Origin: Ricinus communis
Taxonomy: Eukaryota > Streptophyta > Magnoliopsida > Malpighiales > Euphorbiaceae
Assembly: GCF_019578655.1 (NCBI RefSeq)
Contig: NC_063256.1
Location: forward strand, 21,738,005-21,802,004
DNA: 64,000 bases
Reading direction: 5' to 3'
Under the pieces are notes generated by a model. The model searched no databases. It was given only the letters and a program-made list of their open reading frames with translations, and was not told where the DNA came from. The stretch's first letter is position 1. Each line of letters opens with the position of its first letter. Below are positions 38,161 to 47,392 of this stretch, piece by piece. A program made the translations under genes and the position numbers.

Positions 38161-40128
38161 CTCATAATAATCTTATTACCTGTCTATGATCATTACCGGT
38201 GCGCACGCGGTCCTGATGTAACCTATCAGGTGGCATGTTTCCCAAAGCCACATTCCCAAATCGCAATCATCACATTTAATAAATATCGTTATCTAATGAA
38301 ATCATTCAACATATATCGAAGTAAAGATTAAAGATTTAGGGTAAAGCAACGTGCAATTATTTATATTGCGATACTAATCATCATATTATGTATAAATTTC
38401 TAAAATAGCATATTAAATTCAAACTTAGCAATAGTGCAACGATTAAGTGACTTTAACTCACAGATTTGGCGTCCTCCTAGCTCTGCTCCGGTACCTCGGT
38501 TGAAGCGAGCCGAACAGACAGATCATCTAATCACGGAAAATAATTTATCAAAACGTTGAAACAATCGATCATTAATCCTAGGTCTATACTCCTAGGACTG
38601 ACTGTCTAAGAATCCCGATTCGGGAGAATTCTACCGAAAATCCGGCAGAACCTCCCCTACAACACAGACATTTAACCCCCGTAAAAACGGGTCCAGGACC
38701 TGCCAAAAAAACACTTCAAATATCCAACAATTCAAATAATGGGAGTCGGGTCCCCAAACTTTACTATTTTTCCCGACTCCGCCACACAACACAAAAACAC
38801 GACTATGGCAAGCAGTCCAACAAACATTTATTTAACATCACAAATATCATCTAATACACAACACAATCAATAGACACACAATTAAACCAAGAATTCTAAA
38901 ATTAACGGGCCAGAGAAAATTACCGAGACGCTTGATCGCTCGGTCGACTCGCCTCTAGCCGCCGGAGTCCGATTGACGATCTGAACACACCATCAGACTC
39001 ACAACAAAGCGCTAATGACGGTCCCCAAACCGGTGCCATTGCGAAGCTTGAGCTAAGGAGAGTCGGGATACGTCCTCCGATCATCCATCCTCCGCCGGAG
39101 CTCGCCGAAAAATTTGGAAAACGCGGCTGCCCCCACTTTGTCGGAACTCCCTCCTCCGGCCACCAAAACCGACGCCCCTGTCGCCAAAAGGAAGCCTTCA
39201 ACTCACCGGTCAATTTGAGACTGAGATTGCAGCCAACGGATGCCTTGAAAACAGCCGAATCAAGCAGGAGAAAACCACGCCACCTCACGCACACTCTCGC
39301 GTCACTGGATCGCTTATTGCACACGCCAGCATGCCGCCTCCGCTTCGCCACCAACACCGTGATCCCCCTTTCTCTCTCCGACGCCTCACTCTCTCCCCGA
39401 CAATTCTCTCCTCTTCCTTTCTTCTATACCGACATTGAGCCCCCGAACTTTTCTTTATTACAATTTGGTCCCTCAACTTTTTTAATTACTTACAATTTAG
39501 CCTTTCAATTAAGCCCCTAGCTAATTAATTTGGGCCAAAATAGAATTATCAAAAATACACAATTACATAAATACCCCTACCGATACATTTATTTACAAAA
39601 ATACCAAACATCCAAATTTCCATTAAACCCCATATTAATAAAATTATACTTTTTAATCCTCATCTAAAAATAATTTTTCAATTTAGTCCTAACACACAAT
39701 TTAATTAAATTACCAATTTGCTAAATATTTCACAACTTAAAATTAAATACCACTAGCTAATTAAAATACCAATTTTTCCAAAATTCTTTTATAAAAATAC
39801 CCTTTACAAATTCAACCATAATTTTCTAATATATAATTTTATTTATATATATATATATATTACATATACATTGGAAAAATTAGAATAACCAAAAATATAA
39901 TTTACCCTTTAAATAATTTACTTAATTAATTTCTTAAAGATCGAACAAATTGGGTATAGAAAAAAATAACTCATTTAATTGTCTAATATTAAAATTTCCA
40001 TTAAATCATTTCAAATCAAACCAAATAAAAATAAAAATAAAAATAAAATAAAACTAATTTAAATAAAAACTCATTTATTAATTATTATTTATATAATCAT
40101 TATTAAGGGAAAAATTCCGGGTATTACA

Positions 40129-40133
40129 ATTAC
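40129..40133 (+). repeat. Right target-site duplication ATTAC
   Basis: Exact repeat of 34,257-34,261, directly after the LTR terminus GGGTATTACA. The satellite resumes in the correct phase, H monomer to I monomer. Confidence 0.9.
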
Positions 40134-40877
40134 GGGGTTGTTTTCTAATATTTATAAATATACCCCTGTTACGGGTTTATTTTCACATAGTAAAAAATTT
40201 ACCCCTTCTGCGAAGCTGTTTTCTCAGATTCGCAATTGCACTACTTTTACGGGGTTATTATCTCAGATTCATAAATATACACGTTTTACGGAGTTATTTT
40301 CTTATATTGATAAATATACTACTTTTACGGGTCGTTTTCTCATATTAAATTATTAGTGCTATTATGGGGTTGTTTTATCAAATTGATAAATATACACGTT
40401 TTACGGGATTATTTTCTTATATCGAAAAATATACCCCTTTTACGGGGTTGTTTTCACATATTATAAAGTTAACCATTTTACTCACCAATATACCACAATG
40501 ACAGGGTTATCTCCTCATATTCATAAATATCCCCGTTTTACGGGGTTGTTCTCATATATTGAAAAATTTACCACTTCTAAGAGGCTATTTTCTTATTTTA
40601 AAAAATTTATCCCTTTTACAAGGTTGTTTTCTTACACTCGAAATCAGACTACTTTTACTGAGTTGTTTTCTTATATTCACAAATATACATGTTTTATGGG
40701 GTCATTTTCTTATATTGACAAATATACAACTTTTATGGGATCGTTGTCTCATATTATATTATTAGCACTATTATGGGGTTGTTTCCCAAATTCATCAATA
40801 TACTCTTTTATGGGGTTATTTTCTTATATCGATAAATATACCCCTTTTACGGGGTTGTTTTCTCATATTACAAAATT
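40134..40877 (+). repeat. 39-bp satellite, right remnant of the array
   Basis: Continues the main array after the LTR insertion with classes I, J, K, A, B, C, D, E, F and further irregular monomers. Several monomers are more diverged than in the array interior. It stops abruptly inside an F-like monomer at about 40,877, where unique sequence begins. Confidence 0.9.
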
Positions 40878-40898
40878 AGGGTTCCCCCTGTCAAGATT

Positions 40899-41057
40899 AT
40901 GATGACAAGACTTAGAAACGCCTATGTTCGGATGATGGCCTGTTTTGCTGGACATTTAGCGCAGCTGAACACTGGTAATGGGCTGTTGTTTAATAGGATT
41001 CCTGAAGCACCTCAACTCTCATATCATATTTGCAAGAGGCAGGTTTCTAAATCTTAA
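40899..41057 (+). pseudogene. Possible terminal-exon fragment of an unidentified gene
   Basis: An ATG at 40,899 opens 52 codons ending in TAA at 41,057. The same frame is open upstream to about 40,869, passing through an AG at 40,878-40,879 that could be a splice acceptor or simply the satellite junction. The peptide (starting MMTRLRNAYVRMM, with a Cys-Phe-Ala-Gly-His-Leu stretch) has a balanced composition and codon use unlike the AT-rich surroundings, so it looks like real coding sequence. I do not recognise the family. No upstream exon is visible, because the satellite directly abuts it, so it is either a captured or truncated 3' exon or chance. AT-rich DNA resembling a 3' flank follows. 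Confidence 0.3.
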
Positions 41058-42372
41058 GCTTTTTTCATTGTTCTACAAAAGAGAGAGATCATACATCGCA
41101 ACAGGTTTGTCAGTATCTCTATTCTAACACAATACTCACCCTAGAAGGTAATAAAAAATATATTGTTTCAAATTTTAATTTATTTTTCCTTAGAAAAAGA
41201 TGGGAGATAATTTTAGATTTTTATAAAGCAAAATAGATTTAAATTTTAGATCTCCTACTTGTCAGGAATTGTGTTAGAATTGGTTTATGATTTCCAACTA
41301 AGATTAATGAATTGGTAAATCTGTTGCAATGTGTATTTCCAATAAAAGTAATCTGGTTTGTGTTGTTTCTTCCTTAAATTTTTTGGTGAGGGTTGTATTT
41401 GGATATGTGTGTTAATATTGATAGGCCCAATCCTTTACATGAATCCATTTTCATTAAGGATTTTTCTTTTTCATTCCAATGATTGGCCCATTTTATAAAA
41501 ATCCAGAAAACACAAGAAAAGTTGGGGAACTTGCACACACTTTACTAATTTGAACATGGTTTTGCTTTTTGCTTCTTCTTCTTCTTCTTCTTCTTCTTCT
41601 TTTATTTTTTCAAGTAATATTTGAAAAGTAGTTTTTGTCAGGGTGTATTTTGTTTTGATCTATGAAGATTTTCATAGCACAGTTGTTTTACAAAATTAAT
41701 TGATTAAAGCCTATTTAACTAATTCTCTCTTTTTTCAAAGAAAAAAACTACCCTTAAATTCTACGATCTCATAGTTGCGGAAATAATTACTTGCGAAAAT
41801 AATTACTATTGTTTGTTTGAAATTCGTTTTCATATATTAAATAATGATCATGAATAAGAAGAAAAATCCATAAAGAGAAAATATAAAAAAGAAAACAAAA
41901 AGAGAAGACAAAACTAAAAAAATAATATTTTAACCTATGAATATATGAATTTATTAATATAAAATTTATTTAAAAATTTCACACTTAGTTAGGATTTAGT
42001 TTAGTTATAACTAATTTTATAAATTTAAATATATAAATTTAACCAACCACATTAATTTTAGAACTATGAATAAATTTCATATAATTTTGTAAAACTTATT
42101 TTAACTAAATACACTGTAAAAATCTGTCAATTTAAATAACAAATTGCAATATTTTTGTTTTCTTCTCTTTCTGCTAACTAACACATAAATGGACATATCC
42201 GGCTGAAAAATATGAGTCCATATTTCTGTTAATTAATGGAATTCATCTTGTTTATTGTATCGTAAATTTATCAATGTCACAGTTAAAGTATACTGGAAAA
42301 AACAAATTATAATGACAAGTTCAAACTAAAATGAAACTTTTGGGTTTTCTTGATAGCTTCTTTGACAAATAT
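41058..42372. other. Non-repetitive AT-rich region without recognisable genes
   Basis: No open frame of note, no RNA gene and no similarity to the other repeats in the window. It contains a CTT microsatellite (about 41,572-41,601) and long A/T stretches around 41,880-42,110. It is the longest stretch in the window not explained by repeats. Confidence 0.6.
41572..41601 (+). repeat. CTT trinucleotide microsatellite
   Basis: About ten uninterrupted CTT repeats. Confidence 0.9.
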
Positions 42373-43155
42373 TGCAAAGCGTGACTTGATGATCAAGCAG
42401 GAAGAGACACAAAACTATGCATAAGGGAGAAATCATGTTGCTTTCGATTAATCCAAGAAGGAATTCATGAGTTTTGATGTTTGGGATGCATATAATGAAG
42501 TACTTTGATCGGAGAGTTATTAGGTAGGCCCATGCGAATTTTCCTTATTTCGTTATGCTACCTCATAAAATTTGGGATTATAAGGATTCTCTAATTCTTG
42601 ATTTGACGTTAGTTTATTCATCTTTCTTTCTTTATTTATTCATATTTAGCTTTTGTTTTTTCTTTTTATGGAATGAGGACTTTCGAACTATGAAAACCAC
42701 ATGCAACTAAATTTTTTGAGGCTAGTGAGCATATTATTCTAGTCTTCTACCTTGGGGGGAACCAAGCTATGGGTTCTTTGAAGAACTTTACAGACTTATC
42801 AACACTCGCAAAAGCAAACATAGACTTATCGCTCACGTCCTTCCTTTCTTTTATGTTCTTTATCCTTATGTTTAGCCATGTGGAAGCGAACAAAGAACTT
42901 GTGATTTCTTTTCTTGTCAGATTCGAAATCCTACTTATTATCTCATTTTGTTCGTTTCTTTTGTGCCTTTCCTTTTAATCTCTGTCTAGTATGATGGTTT
43001 GGTTTTATTTATGGAGCATAAACATAAGTGTTGAGTGAAAGCGTGTGGAAGTAGCAATCATAGGTACCAATCCAATGCTTGGACAAATGCGAAGAAAGAA
43101 AATTAGTTGATAGAGTATTGATATCATTCTCTATATGATTGCAGACTAATCTTTA
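42373..43155 (+). repeat. Family B repeat, right-hand copy
   Basis: Contains one 220-bp unit (GATGATCAAGCAGGAAGAGA at about 42,390, the AATCATGTTGCTTTC block, TTAGGTAGGCCCATG) and then the downstream segment ending with GAAAATTAGTTGATAGAGTA. It is collinear with 4,860-5,610. It directly precedes a family A LTR here, whereas in the left cluster family B follows a family A LTR and primer-binding site. Class unknown. Confidence 0.65.
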
Positions 43156-43172
43156 TATGAACCAAAATAGCA

Positions 43173-43352
43173 CAATGAATCCTACTCCAATAAGGACCCT
43201 TGATGATGCAAATTCTACTAGCTCAAGAAATCTTAGTCCAACAGGGAGTCTTGACTCAACTAGGAATCCTAATCTAGCATGGAGTCCTGATGTTATTAGG
43301 AGTTCAAGCAATAAAAGGAATCCTAATTCAACTAGGAGTCCTAGTCCGATTT
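43173..43352 (+). repeat. U3 array of AGGANTCCT palindromes
   Basis: About eight boxes (AGGAATCCT, AGGAGTCCT and single-base variants), mostly with 9-bp spacers and with a degenerate gap at about 43,290-43,315. Same position in the LTR as in the other copies. Confidence 0.75.
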
Positions 43353-43688
43353 AAACTACAAGTCAATAAGCTTATCCAAGACATTTGGGCTAAGGACACA
43401 TCAAGGCTTGAAGAATTTGATTAATCTAATTCAGTTTATTGGGCTTGAATGAATCTAATCGGCTGAATTGGAGCATATGAAGATTTTGAGCCTGACTTGG
43501 CTTATGTTATAAGGCCCATCTATATGACTTATGTACGTTAGGATTTTATGGCTTATTTTGGGCAGCCACACATGTATTTTAACCTAATTAGGAGTTTGTT
43601 TAACTTATCTCTTTTAAATAGGGTGGTTATCTCTATCCTAGATTAGATGTAGATCCGTATTAGTTAAAATTTAGGGTTTTCTAAGGCC

Positions 43689-43696
43689 TATTATAA
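43689..43696 (+). promoter_or_regulatory. TATA region of family A LTR
   Basis: TATTATAA in the conserved AAGGCC...GGCTAGTACGAATT context. It is one inserted T away from the TATATAA of the other copies, so it may be weakened. Confidence 0.45.
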
Positions 43697-44043
43697 GGCT
43701 AGTACGAATTTTGATGTAATGAATTAAAAGGTTGAAGTTAAAAGTTGAATGATAATTGGTATTTTTACCTTAAAGCTGTTTGCTTTGTCTTTCTGTTCTT
43801 GTGTAGAATGCATGCTTAAGAAACATTCAAGTAGATTGATCATCTTCTTGTAGAGTTTTTTGAAATTGGGATTTAGGAATAAGTTTTATAAATTCTAATT
43901 CTTGATAATTTTTCTAAGTAATCTATTTTCTAACCTTTCTTAGGGGTTGAGCCGAATTGGTTCTTGGGGTCTTAATGTTTATTTGTTAGGGTCTACAATT
44001 CAAAAGGGGTTCTCAAGCTTATTCATGGAGGTACCATATCATT

Positions 44044-44055
44044 TAGTATTAGAGC
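44044..44055 (+). other. Degenerate Met-type primer-binding site
   Basis: TAGTATTAGAGC, two changes from TGGTATCAGAGC. It is positioned like the site at 4,368 and followed by the same TTTGGCT bases. Confidence 0.7.
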
Positions 44056-44347
44056 TTTGGCTCTAAATTAGGTTTTATCCTTTCATATTTTCATTATTAA
44101 ATTCTAGTTTCTTGTTTCTTTTTTCTTTCTTTTAGTTCGGTTCTTGTTATTAGTTCTTTGTTTAAGCAATTGTTAGAGTTCTAAAAGTTTGGTATTTTAA
44201 TTATGTCCTTTTTGTTATTCATTCATTAAGATTAGTTATTCTCCATTACATATTGTTCTTACATGTTTTATTGTGATTAGGCTTAATCTTGTTCATTAAG
44301 TCTAGTTTTGTATTCTGCTTGTCGTGTCATTTTAATTCTGATTTATT

Positions 44348-44816
44348 TTGAATGTTAAACACGTGAATTATGTGTGTGAGATGTATTATCAAAAGGAGGA
44401 TTTCCATGAGCAACAAAGGGACAACTTGTTTCATACAAGATGTCATGTACAAGGCAAGGCGTGTAATGTGATTATTGATAGTGGGAGTTGCACTAATGTG
44501 GTAAGTACTCTCTTGATTAGTAGATTGGGGCTACCTACCATACCACACCCACATCCCTATAAACTTCAATGGCTTAATGATATAATCAGGCTAAGGTAAA
44601 CCAAGAAGCAAATTTTTCCTTTTCTATTAGTAAATATCATGATATCATATTGTGCGATGTAGTACTTATGCGCGCTAGTGATATTGTGCTTGGAAGACCA
44701 TGGCAATTTAATAGGAGGGTGATGCATGATGGGTACCTTAATAGGTACTCATTCACTAAAGGTGGAAGAAAGACTATACTTGCACCACTTTCAGCAAAAG
44801 AAGTGTATGAAGACTA
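44348..44816 (+). pseudogene. Ty3-type retropepsin (aspartic protease), frameshifted
   Basis: This region encodes most of a retroviral-type aspartic protease that would process a gag-pol polyprotein. The first frame (44,348-44,599) contains the active-site loop IIDSGSCTN and a downstream GLPT...HPYKLQWLN segment. A frame change near 44,590-44,600 leads into a second open frame (about 44,600-44,816) with the strand and flap region CDVV and the motif VLGRPWQF, ending KEVYED then TAA. The LGRPWQ type of protease and the following Lys/Glu-rich linker resemble plant chromovirus polyproteins. Gag should precede it but is deleted, so the copy cannot act autonomously. Confidence 0.75.
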
Positions 44817-45180
44817 ATGCAAAATGGAAAGAATGAGAGTAGAGGCCGAAAAGAAAGAGATGGAAAATAAAAAGGCATGCTTTAAAGTGAAAATAAAAAA
44901 AGAGTATTTTGGAGAGTAAAAACAAGAAGATTGACGATGTAGAGGAGTTACAAGACTCTACCGAAGTCAATAAAGATTCTAAAGACATGATTAATAAAGA
45001 TGGTGAAAAACACAATGATTTGCAACGTTTGAACGAAACCAAAGGTGAAGGGATCATTATTAAAGATGAAGAAAAAGTTGAGTTGTTGAAAAATGAAGAT
45101 ATTTTGCTTGATGCCATTGAGCCAGTTAAGCATGTTGATTTTATTGGCATTAAAATATTCTTTGTTCTAAAGTCCTAATA
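44817..45180 (+). pseudogene. Lys/Glu-rich linker after the protease
   Basis: Continues from the protease as a highly charged stretch with in-frame stops. An 89-residue open part runs from 44,909 to 45,178. Charged linkers between protease and reverse transcriptase are common in plant Ty3 polyproteins. No reverse transcriptase follows; the sequence jumps to the 3' end of the element. Confidence 0.5.
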
Positions 45181-45189
45181 ACTTTTATG

Positions 45190-45304
45190 AAAGATTTGCA
45201 GGTTGATAATGAGTTAGTATTGTTCTTGGAGATTATATGTTTGCTTCTTTCATAATATTCATGCAAGATTCGAGGACGAATCTTTTCAAAAGAAGAGGGA
45301 ACGA
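45190..45304 (+). mobile_element. pol 3' end and polypurine tract of the family A element
   Basis: Closely matches positions 1-126. It contains the GATTCGAGGACGAATC block, whose FEDE reading is a usual end of Ty3 polyproteins, then a purine run AAAAGAAGAGGGA (45,288-45,300). Confidence 0.65.
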
Positions 45305-45427
45305 TACGAACAAAACTAGCACAACGAATCCTACTCCAACAAGGAGTCTTGATGACGCAAATCCTACTAGCTCAAGGAATCTTAATCCAACAAGGAGTCC
45401 TGACTCAACTAGAAATCCTAATCCAGC
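45305..45427 (+). mobile_element. 3' LTR fragment of the family A element
   Basis: Begins TACGAACAAAACTAGC, as do its relatives, and covers only the first part of the AGGANTCCT array. It ends where the Tekay-type LTR terminus begins at 45,428. Confidence 0.7.
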
Positions 45428-45948
45428 TATCACGACCCGATATATGGCCCCGTGACTGGCACTAGAGAATGGGTAGGCTTAATGCCACCAAAACTCGTAG
45501 TAAGCCTGATTATCGACAGCCGGTACTGCCAAATGTGTTGGATTTCGAATCTAGAAATGCCTAAATGAAGGTTAACTTGCGAGGAGTCCGAAAATGCAAA
45601 AGCTTTTGCTCGAAACTCGCCGAAACCCACTGGGTCGAGGCTGAAAAGTTTTGGCTCCAGTAAGGATATACACTGCTGCCGGTGGAAGAAAATCGGCAGG
45701 GGGGTTGGCTTGAGGTTTTCGATGGTGGGGAGCTTGTTTCCAACATCAGTAAGCGATAGGTGGATGGCAAGTGGCTGGTCTAGCATCGGCATCAAGGGAG
45801 GAGACTTCCCTTCCTCCTAAATGTCGATGACAGCAAGGAAGGAAAAGAAGATGGAATCACCGGTGAGGGAGGGGAAAGGAGGATAAGTGACGACGGCAGG
45901 CACGAAGATTGGAGGTGATGGGGGGAGAAGAGAAAGGAAGAAGAAGAA
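45428..45948 (-). mobile_element. Tekay-type 3' LTR, first part
   Basis: Starts TATCACGACCC, the mutated form of TGTCACGACCC. The GTGACTGGCACTAGAGAATG block is shared with 59,263 onward. After about 45,515 it no longer follows the 5' LTR but enters a GC-richer stretch, suggesting an internal deletion; the two parts together total only about 660 bp against about 2.85 kb for LTR copies at 34-40 kb. It is cut at 45,948 by the Athila-type insertion in a GAA-rich run. Confidence 0.7.
45944..45948 (+). repeat. Target-site duplication AAGAA (left)
   Basis: Matches 51,769-51,773 on the other side of the nested element. The target is GAA-rich, so a chance match is easier than usual. Confidence 0.55.
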
Positions 45949-47375
45949 TGACGTGTGCTACTTGTGTTAGCTACAATCTAAGGCAGTGTACCTATCGATG
46001 CAGTCTACCACTAACGGCGAGTACCAAGGTCGTATTCATCGGGAAAGTGAAAGCCCAAAGTTACTCCTTTGTTCTTTATTATATTAACCTAAAATGAGTG
46101 ATGAATAATTTCTAAACTAACTAATAGCTACAAGCTAAATTCTAAGGGAGATGCAGGAGTAATTGATAACTAAAATAACTAAGACAAGAAAGCAAACCCA
46201 AAGGGAACCTAAACTAGTTGGCAATCAAATAAAAGATAAAGGATTGGTGAGTCTAATTATGCTACCCGTGGACGAATTCTTAACCGAATTCGATTTCTCT
46301 CTCGAGATAATTGAATTCCTAAATCTAATAACCTCAAATTGGAATCTCTTCCTAACGATTGATTCTTAAATTAGCATTAAGCTTTAATCTGTCTCTATTA
46401 AGCTTGGTTAATTCTTAATCTGGCTAGTTAATTATCCTTATCTCTAAGCGATTATTAATCAGTTCTTGCTATTCAAAATTCCAATTGCCAAATGGACTTC
46501 TCAATCACACAAAGCAATCTAAACACATAATTCACAACGTCTCATGAATAATGCATTATCTTATTAACACTGAAAGTAAGAAGAATACAAAAGTAACGCA
46601 AACAATCCAATAATATAATACTAAGCCAATATAGTAAAGAAATCCCAATGGATTTAATCAATCTAGCTAATCATGTTCATTATCAAAATCCACAAGAATA
46701 CAATTACAACAAATAGTAAAGGTAGAGAAAACCCGATTACACCCTTGGATGAGAGTAAACAGCCCCAATTCCTCTTGCTCGAATTGAATCGATTCTTGTT
46801 CCTCTTGCTCGATTTGAAAACCAATCAACGAACCTCGCCCAATCTTCAGCTTTGAAGGGAATCTGATTGAAACCTTGATCCAAGCCTCCTTTTCCCTTGG
46901 TTCCAGCTCAGAAAACCCTTAGAGAGAGAAATATTAGGGTTTGGGACGTTCTCCCCCGCTCTCCTTTCTTTCTTTCCTCTCTTCTTCCTTTTAACTAATT
47001 CCCCCTGTCGCCGCCAACACGGCCGTGTTCCCAACACGGGATAGTGTTGATGCCCATGTCACTCTTTATGGCCGTGCTCCCTAAAACATATGTTTCTTTG
47101 ATGTTTGATGCACCAACACGGCCGTGTTGGTGAACGTGTTGGGAACACGGCCAGTCTTGAAACCAACACGGCCATGTTCAGATTAGGGATGCGCAAACTC
47201 GACTTGTTTCGGCAACGTTGACGTCCAATTCTTCCCTTTATCACTCTTTTACTTGTTTTGAACCTAAAGCACACAAAGAAATGCATAGGGTGAGTGTTGG
47301 GACCAATTCACATCCAAATGTATATAAATTCTGCCTTAAAATTCCTATTTAGATGTGTGTATTGTACGCACATCA
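45949..47375 (-). mobile_element. 3' LTR of the Athila-type element
   Basis: Plus-strand TGACGTGTGC...CGCACATCA. It is collinear with 50,343-51,768 throughout, including the ATCGATGCA block near the terminus and palindromic ACACGGCCGTGT clusters at about 47,014-47,190. It sits next to the polypurine tract, which makes it the 3' LTR of a minus-strand element. Confidence 0.85.
47111..47132. repeat. 22-bp perfect palindrome in the LTR
   Basis: Centred on ACACGGCCGTGT. It has 11-bp perfect arms and no loop. The matching site in the other LTR (near 51,515) is an 18-bp palindrome. Confidence 0.85.
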
Positions 47376-47392
47376 AATAACCCCACACTTAA
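47376..47392 (-). other. Polypurine tract of the Athila-type element
   Basis: On the minus strand AAGTGTGGGGTTATT immediately precedes the 3' LTR start TGATGTGCG. GTGTGGGG-type tracts are usual for Athila-like elements. Confidence 0.7.

Larger units (their letters stand above)
34262..40128 (-). mobile_element. LTR-LTR derivative of a Tekay-type retrotransposon inserted in the satellite
   Basis: A 5,867-bp insertion reading TGTCACGACC...GGGTATTACA on the plus strand, flanked by ATTAC duplications. Its left end matches the LTR end adjoining the primer-binding site of the minus-strand chromovirus at 59,263, so the element runs on the minus strand. It holds two similar copies in tandem, 34,427-37,271 and 37,272-40,128, with no gag or pol between them. 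The second lacks the first 170 bp or so of the LTR. The insertion falls exactly between an H and an I monomer. The most likely origin is recombination that removed the internal region; a solo LTR with internal duplication is the alternative. Minor open frames inside it show no retroviral domain. Confidence 0.85.
43156..44041 (+). mobile_element. 5' LTR of the family A element
   Basis: About 886 bp, starting TATGAACC (mutated TG) and ending CATATCA 2 bp before the primer-binding site. It contains the AGGANTCCT array (43,173-43,352) and the TATA region (43,689-43,696). It aligns along its length with the LTR at 3,423-4,365. Confidence 0.7.
43156..45427 (+). mobile_element. Family A element with two LTRs, internally deleted
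   Basis: Comprises the 5' LTR (43,156-44,041), a Met-type primer-binding site (44,044-44,055), a short internal region with only a protease remnant and a charged linker, a polypurine tract (about 45,288-45,300) and the first 120 bp of a 3' LTR (from about 45,305). The 3' LTR is cut at 45,427 by insertion of the Tekay-type element. Gag, reverse transcriptase, RNase H and integrase are absent. A full Ty3 internal region is normally 4-5 kb, against about 1.25 kb here. Confidence 0.75.

Noticed and set aside
6488..40877. Telomere-like repeat because of the TTTTACGGGG motif
   Set aside because: The 39-bp unit with class tails is unlike any telomeric repeat and there is no short G-rich tandem.
40869..40905. 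Splice acceptor TTAG before the exon-like fragment
   Set aside because: The AG coincides with the satellite break and no pyrimidine tract or branch site is visible, so I did not list it as a feature.
41900..42120. Possible matrix attachment region or origin because of extreme A/T content
   Set aside because: High A/T content alone is not evidence, and no motif or flanking feature supports it.
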